From: Marinosulfonomonas sp.
GTDB lineage: Bacteria; Pseudomonadota; Alphaproteobacteria; Rhodobacterales; Rhodobacteraceae
Direction: 5' to 3'
Assembly (NCBI GenBank): GCA_019090845.1
Contig: JAHRVD010000270.1
Coordinates: forward strand, 1 to 5,919
DNA: 5,919 nt
Both the position numbers and the translations under genes were made by a program. A model generated the notes under the pieces. It searched no databases and was not told where the DNA came from. It saw nothing but the letters and a program-made list of their open reading frames with translations. Below are positions 1 through 5,908 of the stretch, piece after piece; the first letter of the stretch is position 1; the number at the start of each line of letters is the position of its first letter.

Positions 1-1298
1 ACGGCGATTGGATGACAACCGAGTATGCCGCCCGCAAAAACGAAGAATGTTATTCCCATGTTTTCGTATTGCACCACCCGGATGAAGAACGTCCTGCCTG
101 CCGTCCGCTGCGAACCTCGCCGGCCTATGATCGACAAAGGATCGCGGGCGCGCAATTTGGTCAGGTGAATGGCTGGGAGCGCCCGAATTATTACGCGCCA
201 GAGGGATTTAATGATCATGACTCACGCAGTTTTCGACGCGGCGGGTGGTGGCAATATGCCAAGGACGAGGCACAGGCGATCCGCGAAACCGCAGGCCTGA
301 TAGATGCAACTGCATTTACCAAACATCTGGTCCGCGGGCCGGGTGCCGCGCAATTTCTGGATTGGTTTACCTGCAACAAACTGCCGCGTGTGGGTCGGAT
401 CAACCTGACTTACGCGCTGACTGCCGCCGGAACGACCCGCACAGAATATACCATCGTGCGTTTGGCAGAGGATTCATTCTATTTGGTGTCGGCTGGGGCA
501 TGGTCTGCCTATGATGCTGATTTTCTTTTGAAAGCGGCTGCCGACAAAATCGACGCTTTTGGTTGGATTGATATTCACGATGTGACGGCCCAGTGGGGTG
601 TCTTTGCTTTGGCGGGTCCAAAGTCTCGTGATATTCTCAAAGAAATCCTGTGTGACGGGGATGTCGAGACAGCCCTGTCAAACAAGCGGTTCCCGTGGCT
701 TTCCGTGCGCGAAATTGAGCTGGGAATGTGCCCGGTGCGCGCCATTCGCGTGGCCTACACCGGCGAACTGGGGTGGGAATTGCACCATCCGATAGAGATG
801 CAGAATTACCTGTGGGACCAGTTGGTATTGGCTGGCGCAAAGCATGAAATGAAGCTGGTCGGCGCAAGGGCGCAAAACTGGCTACGGCAAGAAAAATCAT
901 ATCGTGCGTTTGGGACTGAACTGGGCCGGGACGCGACGCCGCTGGAGGCCGGGTTGGATCGTTTTGTTGACCTTTCAAAAGATTTTCACGGCAAGGACGC
1001 GATGGTGAAAACGGGTATCCGCTCAAAATGTGTGACGCTGTTGATCAACGGGCCGCAGGATGCAGACCCGTGGGGACGCGAGGCGCTTTATGATGGCGAC
1101 ACAAAGGTTGGGCGGCTGACATCGGGTGGCTATTCGGTGATTTTCGGCAAGCAGATCGCAATGGGCTATGTGCGCCCGGACGTGGCAGAAACCGGGCAGG
1201 CGCTGAAGGTGAAAATGCTGGGTCAGCTTTGGGACGCGACGGTGGTCGAAGACTCGCCCTATGACCCAAGTAATGCAGCGATCAGGCTAAACGGCTAG
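1..1298 (+). CDS. DMGDH/sarcosine dehydrogenase-like FAD-dependent oxidoreductase with GcvT domains (5' partial)
   Basis: C-terminal half of a fused oxidative demethylase. In this family an N-terminal FAD domain oxidises an N-methyl group (dimethylglycine, sarcosine or similar) and a C-terminal aminomethyltransferase half passes the C1 unit to tetrahydrofolate, in the cytoplasm. The ATG at 12 is probably internal: the frame is open to the left edge, reads Gly-Asp-Trp before it, and has no ribosome binding site. Full family members have about 800-850 residues; about 430 are here. Counting from that Met, the end of the FAD-linked central domain carries RPLRTSPAYD (31-40) and GWERPNYYAP (54-63). 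The GcvT domain covers roughly 65-320, with YTGELGWELHHP and LRQEKSYRAFGTELGRD followed by TPLEAGLDRF. The GcvT C-terminal barrel covers roughly 330-425. Glu145 sits where the folate-site Asp is expected. The family is clear; the substrate cannot be read from this half. Confidence 0.9.
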   Translation, partial: GDWMTTEYAARKNEECYSHVFVLHHPDEERPACRPLRTSPAYDRQRIAGAQFGQVNGWERPNYYAPEGFNDHDSRSFRRGGWWQYAKDEAQAIRETAGLIDATAFTKHLVRGPGAAQFLDWFTCNKLPRVGRINLTYALTAAGTTRTEYTIVRLAEDSFYLVSAGAWSAYDADFLLKAAADKIDAFGWIDIHDVTAQWGVFALAGPKSRDILKEILCDGDVETALSNKRFPWLSVREIELGMCPVRAIRVAYTGELGWELHHPIEMQNYLWDQLVLAGAKHEMKLVGARAQNWLRQEKSYRAFGTELGRDATPLEAGLDRFVDLSKDFHGKDAMVKTGIRSKCVTLLINGPQDADPWGREALYDGDTKVGRLTSGGYSVIFGKQIAMGYVRPDVAETGQALKVKMLGQLWDATVVEDSPYDPSNAAIRLNG

Positions 1299-1969
1299 GT
1301 TAAGGGCCGCGCTGGTTTATGTGCAACCAGCATCAGATTGTTGGCGGGCATAGTGATTGCAGGCTTTGTCATTAGACCGCTGGAGGCTTGCCATCCCTGC
1401 ACTGTCTGGAACGATTTATAGCCAATGGCACTGTTTTGATCCACGAGGCTTTTGTGAAATACCTCGTCGCCACGGGATGCAAAATCATCGCCACGCAGAA
1501 ACGGGCCGTAAATCATCGCCGTTCCGCCCGGTGCCAGCGATTTTGCGATGCCTTCCACGACTACGCTAGCACCGTCAGTGTCTATCAGGTGCAAAAGGTT
1601 GACCATGAGAATAAGGTCGTAGCCAGAATACTCTTTCTCCCAACCTGCGCGGGTTGCGTCGAGAATGGCCGGTGACAGTATATTTTTGCACTCACTATGG
1701 CGGATCCAGTTGGCGATGCTCATTATCCTGTCGCTATCGATATCCGTTGGTTGCCAACTGAAGCCCGGCAGCGCTTGTGCGAGCATTGTCACGTGTTCAC
1801 CTGTGCCACTGGCGATTTCAAGCGCGGTGCCGCTAATGCCTGCATGCTCAAGGATTGTTTTGCGAATCACTGGCGCATTTCGGTTGGCCGAGGGCGCATG
1901 CAAACGCCCGTCTGCCCCAGGGTGCGCAACACTGGCGGTGTCAGGAAGGTTCAATTTTTTCGCCGCCAT
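1295..1969 (-). CDS. DUF938-family SAM-dependent methyltransferase
   Basis: Predicted class I S-adenosylmethionine-dependent methyltransferase of the DUF938 (METTL26-like) family, cytosolic, substrate unknown. From the ATG at 1969 it has 224 residues, about the family's usual size. It starts with a family-type segment HAPSANRNAPVI (residues 25-36). The SAM-binding glycine motif LEIASGTGEH follows at 50-59, WQPTDID at the end of strand 2 at 72-78, NLLHL at 124-128 and LAPGG at 145-149. The frame stays open to a GTG at 2092 (265 residues). I prefer 1969 because the extra 41 residues resemble no part of the family and contain two palindromes typical of noncoding DNA, but its ribosome binding site is weak (GGGG about 10 nt upstream). 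It converges on the preceding gene with a 4-nt overlap of stop codons and is divergent from the Hint gene. Family assignment is strong; the start is moderate. Confidence 0.85.
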   Translation of the reverse strand: MAAKKLNLPDTASVAHPGADGRLHAPSANRNAPVIRKTILEHAGISGTALEIASGTGEHVTMLAQALPGFSWQPTDIDSDRIMSIANWIRHSECKNILSPAILDATRAGWEKEYSGYDLILMVNLLHLIDTDGASVVVEGIAKSLAPGGTAMIYGPFLRGDDFASRGDEVFHKSLVDQNSAIGYKSFQTVQGWQASSGLMTKPAITMPANNLMLVAHKPARPLT

Positions 1970-1981
1970 TTTTCGGAAGCC

Positions 1982-1996
1982 CCATATTTCATATGG
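1982..1996. repeat. Inverted repeat CCATAT-TTC-ATATGG upstream of the methyltransferase start
   Basis: A perfect 6-bp inverted repeat with a 3-nt spacer, starting 12 nt upstream of the preferred methyltransferase ATG. In the minus-strand transcript it would form a short hairpin with a GAA loop whose 3' arm overlaps the weak GGGG ribosome binding site. It could equally be an operator-like DNA site, or chance in an AT-rich patch. Confidence 0.4.
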
Positions 1997-2069
1997 ATAC
2001 AAAAGCAACTCTGTGTTGGTTTTGGAACGGATATTAGCGAAATCGTCAACATTTCTAGGGAAAATAGGG

Positions 2070-2080
2070 GGGACTGTCCC
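2070..2080. repeat. GGGAC-T-GTCCC palindrome in the divergent intergenic region
   Basis: A perfect 5-bp inverted repeat around a central T, preceded by extra Gs (G run 2067-2072), followed by AACTTCCGACA. It lies between the divergent methyltransferase and Hint genes, about 70 nt upstream of the Hint start. It is either a regulator site or the end of a small mobile repeat; one copy cannot decide. Confidence 0.4.
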
Positions 2081-2138
2081 AACTTCCGACACAATTCTTA
2101 ATCAGAACAGATGTGTGGAAGGGGGCGCAGTCCTTTTT

Positions 2139-2143
2139 GAGGG
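2139..2143 (+). promoter_or_regulatory. Ribosome binding site of the Hint gene
   Basis: GAGGG six nucleotides before the ATG at 2150. It is a good Shine-Dalgarno match at good spacing and fixes the start of the Hint protein. Confidence 0.7.
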
Positions 2144-2149
2144 TGGCGC

Positions 2150-2791
2150 ATGTCATATTTAAAGAAGATCGAGGACGCGAATAAACCGTCGATGAATTTT
2201 CCCGGCGGAATCGTTCTTGGGGCAAATGTTAGAACACCTTGTGGTCCGCGCCGGATAGAAATGGTTCGGGCCGGTGATTTGATTGTTACGCGCGACAACG
2301 GCCTGCAGCCTGTTCGCATGATTTGGAAGCGCGAGGTGTCGCTGGCTGACATCGTGATAAACCCTGACCTTGCGCCAGTTCGTTTCAAACCGCGCGCAGT
2401 GGGTCCGATGATGCCGCAAAAAGATGTGTGTGTCGCCGCAGATCACCGCGTGTTGGTTCCCGGGTATCGCCTGTTGGGCGAAGAGAAAACAGCCTGTTGT
2501 CTATTGGAAGCGCTCGAATTCGCGGAAGCTAGCGATGCCGCCTATGTCGACAGGTCGGCCGAAGTTGTTACCTATTTCACGCTCGTGTTTGACACGCATC
2601 AAATATTCAGCGCTGACGGCCTGTTTTCGGAAAGTTTCCTTCCCACAACCAAGAACCTTGCCGCACTGGATGAATCCTTGCGTGACAATATGGTGCGGCG
2701 TTTTCCATTGCTGAAACGTCAACCCGATGCTTATCCGGCGGCCAAATACAAGTCAGTAACCGGGGTCGAATATCTGCCCGAGCACGTTTAG
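2150..2791 (+). CDS. Stand-alone Hint domain protein (Hint_2 type) lacking the catalytic Cys
   Basis: A 213-residue protein that is almost entirely one Hedgehog/intein (Hint)-fold domain of the Hint_2 type common in Rhodobacteraceae. The start is set by GAGGG at good spacing. Block A is GIVLGANVRTPCGPRR (20-35), then RAGDLIVTRDNGLQPVRMIW (40-59). The block-B-like DHRVLVPGYRL (98-108) keeps His99, and the C-terminal block is FDTHQIFSADGLFSESF (147-163) with His150. The remaining 50 residues follow the usual LAALDESLR-FP tail. Aligned on TPxG and xxG, the residue that is Cys in processing-competent Hint domains is Gly20, and the usual Gly-Thr is Gly-Ala, so self-cleavage chemistry is unlikely. 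There is no signal peptide, membrane segment, repeat or attached extein-like domain. It is divergent from the methyltransferase and convergent with the aldo/keto reductase. The family is confident; its biological role is unknown. Confidence 0.85.
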   Translation: MSYLKKIEDANKPSMNFPGGIVLGANVRTPCGPRRIEMVRAGDLIVTRDNGLQPVRMIWKREVSLADIVINPDLAPVRFKPRAVGPMMPQKDVCVAADHRVLVPGYRLLGEEKTACCLLEALEFAEASDAAYVDRSAEVVTYFTLVFDTHQIFSADGLFSESFLPTTKNLAALDESLRDNMVRRFPLLKRQPDAYPAAKYKSVTGVEYLPEHV

Positions 2792-2822
2792 GTCCGCCTG
2801 ATATATTTCGCGCCAATTCCGG

Positions 2823-3758
2823 CTAGGTCGTTTCGCTGCGGTCAGTGGCCGGCTGCGGTGTTATCGAAAGCGCGGACATTTTCTGGTAAGTTTTATCATT
2901 CAAATCATAGGACGCAGCATCAAGTGATGGGCGCAACTGTTCAAGCGAACGGGCGCTGATAATTGGCGCCGTCACAGCAGGGTTTCTGGCTACCCACGCA
3001 ACAGCGAGTGTCGCAGCGCTGACGCCAATGTCCAAAGCCAGATCGGCCAGTTGCGCCGCAGTTTTGTGCATCCAGTCGTCGCGATACCGGGAGGCATAGT
3101 GTTTATTGGACGACAAACGTCCGGTGTCACCCCGCGCATATTTTCCCGTCAAAAGCCCACCGCCCAATGGCGAATAGGGGCATACAGCGAACCCTTCTGA
3201 AAGTGCCATGGGCAGAATTTCAACTTCGGCCTGTCGTTTGACCAGATTGTACATCGGCTGCAGCATTGCAATTTCAATGCCAAAACTCGCAGCGCAACGT
3301 TGGGCCTTCATGACCTGCCACGCCGCAAAATTTGAGACACCGATGAACCGTGTCTTACCGGTCTCGACCAGCCCGGCGAGCGTTTCAAACGTCTCCTCCA
3401 GTGCGGTATCCGTGTTCCATCTGTGGATATAGAGCAGGTCTACAAAATCCATGCCCAGCCTTTTTCGGCTTTCATCAAACTGCGCGTGTATGTTTTCTTT
3501 GCCCGCACCACCACCGAACGCACATTTGGTAGCAACAAACACCGCATCCCGTTCGTCGGCTGCGAACTTGCCCAGCAAGGTTTCGGAGTTGCCTTTGTTA
3601 TAGACAAAGGCCGTATCAAAAAAGTTGATGCTGGCTTCGCGGCAGGCATCATACATTTGACGCGATGCAGTTTCATCGGCGTTGCCGCCAAATTGCATGG
3701 TGCCAAAACAGGTGTTTGAAATTGCAGCGCCGTCGGGTGTTGTCAGATTTTTCTTCAT
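2823..3758 (-). CDS. Aldo/keto reductase
   Basis: Cytosolic NAD(P)H-dependent oxidoreductase of the aldo/keto reductase superfamily, interconverting carbonyls and alcohols. From the ATG at 3758 it has 311 residues, normal for the family; an in-frame GTG at 3767 would add three. The catalytic tetrad is complete: Asp48 and Tyr53 in DTAFVYNKG, Lys78 in VATKCAFGG and His112 in LLYIHRWN. Further signatures are RFIGVSNFAAW (137-147), Gln167 in AMLQPMYN, YSPLGGGLLTGKY (195-207), and the cofactor phosphate-binding stretch SARSLEQLRPSL (268-279). It sits downstream of the BMP gene on the same strand, but a terminator lies 35 nt before its start, so it is probably expressed from its own promoter or by read-through. 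Its stop is 31 nt from the convergent Hint gene with no clear terminator between. The superfamily is certain; the substrate cannot be assigned. Confidence 0.93.
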   Translation of the reverse strand: MKKNLTTPDGAAISNTCFGTMQFGGNADETASRQMYDACREASINFFDTAFVYNKGNSETLLGKFAADERDAVFVATKCAFGGGAGKENIHAQFDESRKRLGMDFVDLLYIHRWNTDTALEETFETLAGLVETGKTRFIGVSNFAAWQVMKAQRCAASFGIEIAMLQPMYNLVKRQAEVEILPMALSEGFAVCPYSPLGGGLLTGKYARGDTGRLSSNKHYASRYRDDWMHKTAAQLADLALDIGVSAATLAVAWVARNPAVTAPIISARSLEQLRPSLDAASYDLNDKTYQKMSALSITPQPATDRSETT

Positions 3759-3785
3759 GGCCACCACAGTGGCACGGGTTGGCGC

Positions 3786-3816
3786 AAAGAAAAAGGCCCG
3801 GGAAAACCCGAGCCTT
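3786..3816 (-). terminator. Rho-independent terminator of the BMP transporter operon
   Basis: Arms at 3807-3816 and 3793-3802 pair over 10 positions with one C-A mismatch, around a 4-nt loop (AAAA on the + strand). On the minus strand the stem is followed by a T-rich tract (TTTTTCTTT). It begins 31 nt after the BMP stop codon, where an operon-ending terminator belongs, and separates that operon from the aldo/keto reductase. Confidence 0.88.
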
Positions 3817-3847
3817 GTTGTTTTAGACCGTTAGTGTTCAGTCTGGC

Positions 3848-4921
3848 TTAGTTGGGAACATCGCCGGTCAAACCTTCGACGTAAAAATTCATTCCTGCCA
3901 GCGTGCCATCATCCGCGGTTTCACCCGCAGCCAGCCAAGCCGAGCCGTCCTGCTTGTTCAGCGGGCCGGTGAACGGGTGATAATCGCCCGATGCAATTGA
4001 GGCAGCTAGTGCCAGCGCTTCGGCCTTTACGTCCGCAGGAACTGCATCCGTGATCTCGCCGATTTTCACCATACCGGCGCCAATGCCATCCCATGTGTCA
4101 ACGCTTGCCCATGTGCCATCCATGACGGCCTTGGTGCGCGCCAAATAGTAAGGCGCCCAGTTGTCAATGATCGAGGATACACGTGGGGCGGGGGCATATT
4201 CGCTCATGTCGGACGCCTGACCAAAGCCAATCACACCTTTGGTCTGTTCAGCCGCCGCAAGCGGTGCTGTGGAATCGGTGTGTTGCAGGATCACGTCCGC
4301 ACCTTGTTCGATCAGCGCCTTGGCTGCGTCCGCTTCTTTGGCTGGGTCAAACCATGTGTAGGCCCAGACAACGCTGAATTCGACATCAGGATTGACCCGC
4401 TTGGCGTGAATATAGGCGCTGTTGATGCCCCGGATCACTTCGGGGATCGGGAAAGAGGCGATATAACCGACTTTGTTGGTCTTGGTCATTTTGCCGGCAA
4501 TATGCCCCTGAACCGCGCGGCCTTCGTAAAAGCGCGCCGAATAGGTGGATACGTTGTCAGAGCGTTTGTAACCGGTCGCGTGCTCGAACTTAACATTCGG
4601 GAATTTCGCGGCGACAGCCAGCGTCGGGTCCATATATCCAAAGGAGGTGGTGAAAATCAGATCGGCACCGCCAAGCGCCATCTGGGTCATCACCCGTTCG
4701 GCGTCGGCACCTTCGGGCACACTTTCCTGAAACACCGTTTCAACCTTGTCGCCAAATTCGGCCTCGACCGCCAAACGGCCCTGATTGTGTTCATAGGTCC
4801 AGCCGCCGTCACCGACAGGGCCGACAAAGACAAAGCCGACTTTGGTTTTGTCTTGGGCAAATGCGCCCCCGGCAAGGCCAAGGGCAAGCGCGGCCCCGGT
4901 TAGAATGGATGTAATTTTCAT
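3848..4921 (-). CDS. BMP-family ABC transporter substrate-binding protein
   Basis: Periplasmic solute-binding protein of the BMP (basic membrane protein/PnrA-like, PF02608) family, whose characterised members bind nucleosides or purines for ABC import. It has 357 residues, usual for the family. Residues 1-22 are a Sec signal peptide: MK, a hydrophobic core, then Ala20-Phe-Ala22 before Gln23. There is no lipobox Cys, so the product should be soluble in the periplasm. The mature part opens with KVGFVFVGPVGDGGWTYEHN (27-46), the BMP ligand-site signature, followed by FTTSFGYMDP (90-99), EGRAVQGHIAGKMT (133-146), GYIASFPIPEVIRGINS (152-168) and DVILQHTDSTAP (209-220). GGGAGA five nt before the ATG supports the start. 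It follows the permease gene by 54 bp and ends at an intrinsic terminator. The family is very confident; purine or nucleoside as ligand is inferred from relatives. Confidence 0.94.
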   Translation of the reverse strand: MKITSILTGAALALGLAGGAFAQDKTKVGFVFVGPVGDGGWTYEHNQGRLAVEAEFGDKVETVFQESVPEGADAERVMTQMALGGADLIFTTSFGYMDPTLAVAAKFPNVKFEHATGYKRSDNVSTYSARFYEGRAVQGHIAGKMTKTNKVGYIASFPIPEVIRGINSAYIHAKRVNPDVEFSVVWAYTWFDPAKEADAAKALIEQGADVILQHTDSTAPLAAAEQTKGVIGFGQASDMSEYAPAPRVSSIIDNWAPYYLARTKAVMDGTWASVDTWDGIGAGMVKIGEITDAVPADVKAEALALAASIASGDYHPFTGPLNKQDGSAWLAAGETADDGTLAGMNFYVEGLTGDVPN

Positions 4922-4926
4922 TGGAT

Positions 4927-4932
4927 TCTCCC
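4927..4932 (-). promoter_or_regulatory. Ribosome binding site of the BMP gene
   Basis: GGGAGA on the minus strand, five nt before the ATG at 4921. It is a strong match that confirms the start and fits high translation of a binding protein. Confidence 0.75.
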
Positions 4933-4942
4933 ATAGTTGGAT

Positions 4943-4957
4943 CGGGCTTTTTGCCCG
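4943..4957 (-). repeat. Intergenic hairpin between permease and BMP genes
   Basis: CGGGC-AAAAA-GCCCG on the minus strand: a perfect 5-bp GC stem with a 5-nt loop, ending 21 nt before the BMP start codon. It lacks a following T run, so it is not a good terminator. A role in mRNA stability or processing is possible but inferred. Confidence 0.5.
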
Positions 4958-4971
4958 GGTTTGACAGCAAA

Positions 4972-4987
4972 GCCTCTAGCTGGAGGC
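4972..4987 (-). repeat. Imperfect palindrome over the permease stop codon
   Basis: GCCTC-TAGCTG-GAGGC (+ strand): 5-bp outer arms plus an inner AGCT, spanning the permease TAG stop at 4976-4978. In the transcript it forms a short hairpin right at the end of translation, followed by TTTGCTG, too poor in T for a convincing terminator. Partial attenuation or protection of the downstream message is possible. Confidence 0.4.
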
Positions 4988-5908
4988 GTGGAAACTTCGG
5001 CCCAAGGCAGCGGGTGCGCCCAAGGCGGCCCGGTTGCGATTGGATGACATGATAACAAGCACAATAATTGTTATCAGATAGGGCGACATGGACAAGTATT
5101 CGACCGGGATAGCGATCCCAGCGGCCTGAAGATTTAACTGCAATACCGTCACGCCGCCAAAAAGATAGGCACCCAGTAAAACGCCCCATGGTCGCCAGCT
5201 GGCAAAGACCACGATTGCAAGGGCAATCCAGCCAGCCCCGGCGGTCATACCCTCGGTCCATTGGGGCACCCGGATCAACGACAGATAGGCCCCGCCAAGC
5301 CCGGCGCAGGCGCCGCCAAACATGATCGCCAGCAACCGGATGCGAACCACCTTGTAGCCCAGGGCATGGGCCGCATCGTGGTTTTCACCGACGGCGCGCA
5401 GGATCAGGCCAATGCGGCTGTATTTCAGAACAGCCCAGACAACGCCGATCAACGCGATCGAGAAATAGACCATCAGGTCGTGTTGAAAAATGATCCGGCC
5501 AATCACCGGAATGTCGGCAAGCAGCGGGATGTGAATATCCGGTGTGGGTGGCGCTTTTATCCCGACATAGCCCTGACCAACCAGTGCCGACAGCCCCAGA
5601 CCAAACAGCGTCAGTGCCAGACCCGTGGCCACCTGATTGGATTGCAGGAACTGCGTCAGAATACCAAACAACAGCGACAGCAACGCGCCGCCGATCGCTG
5701 CGGCGATAAACCCGACGGTCGGGCTGCCCGACAAGACGGCTGCGACAAAGCCGCAGACTGCACCGGTTATCATCATGCCTTCAACGCCAAGGTTCAGAAC
5801 CCCGGCCTTTTCGACGACAAGTTCGCCGATGGCGGCCAGCACAATCGGCGTTGAAGCCACCATGATCGAGGCAAGCAGGACAAGCGGATTGATCGCGGAA
5901 AGATCCAT
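4976..5908 (-). CDS. ABC transporter permease, nucleoside/BMP-associated (BPD_transp_2 family)
   Basis: Inner-membrane permease of a BMP-type nucleoside or purine ABC importer (PF02653 family), 310 residues, normal length. About eight to ten hydrophobic segments are visible, for example around 8-30, 45-60, 64-85, 95-112, 145-162, 190-212, 225-237, 241-262 and 276-288. The family signature GVLNLGVEGMMITGA is at 36-50. The cytoplasmic coupling loop RAVGENHDAAHALGY (171-185), which contacts the ATPase, is followed by GGACAGLGGAYLSL (198-211). The C-terminal tail is basic (SSNRNRAALG), fitting the cytoplasmic side. GAGG seven nt before the ATG at 5908 supports the start, and TGATG there suggests translational coupling to the gene before it. 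BMP importers normally have two different permeases; this resembles the second, shorter one, next to the binding protein. The matching ATPase is not in the window. Confidence 0.93.
   Translation of the reverse strand: MDLSAINPLVLLASIMVASTPIVLAAIGELVVEKAGVLNLGVEGMMITGAVCGFVAAVLSGSPTVGFIAAAIGGALLSLLFGILTQFLQSNQVATGLALTLFGLGLSALVGQGYVGIKAPPTPDIHIPLLADIPVIGRIIFQHDLMVYFSIALIGVVWAVLKYSRIGLILRAVGENHDAAHALGYKVVRIRLLAIMFGGACAGLGGAYLSLIRVPQWTEGMTAGAGWIALAIVVFASWRPWGVLLGAYLFGGVTVLQLNLQAAGIAIPVEYLSMSPYLITIIVLVIMSSNRNRAALGAPAALGRSFHASS

Noticed and set aside
12..14. The ATG at 12 as the true start of the GcvT-family gene
   Set aside because: The frame is open to the left edge and reads Gly-Asp-Trp before it, fitting the interior of the longer family protein, and there is no ribosome binding site. 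The gene is cut by the window.
637..1026. A 129-codon minus-strand open frame inside the GcvT-family gene
   Set aside because: It lies within strongly conserved GcvT coding sequence on the other strand; its Pro/Arg-rich composition is typical of a shadow frame.
2044..2049. TTGACG on the minus strand as a -35 box for the methyltransferase
   Set aside because: No acceptable -10 box lies 16-18 nt downstream; the TAATAT nearby is only about 7 nt away.
1665..2162. A 165-codon + strand open frame running into the Hint gene
   Set aside because: It is antisense to the methyltransferase, overlaps the Hint start in another frame and resembles no family.
2792..2822. Bidirectional terminator between the convergent Hint and aldo/keto reductase genes
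   Set aside because: The 31-nt gap shows no stem of useful length with a T run on either strand.
3803..3830. The 3793-3816 hairpin as a + strand terminator
   Set aside because: Read on the + strand it is followed only by GTTGTTTTAG and no + strand gene lies upstream. The orientation, T tract and position fit the minus-strand BMP operon much better.
4280..4903. A 207-codon open frame on the + strand opposite the BMP gene
   Set aside because: It is antisense to a clear binding-protein gene, has no family signature and no supporting ribosome binding site. Long antisense frames are common opposite GC-rich genes.
5261..5854. A 197-codon open frame on the + strand opposite the permease
   Set aside because: It is rich in Gln, Asn and Arg, as expected from reading a membrane-protein gene backwards, and has no recognisable domain.
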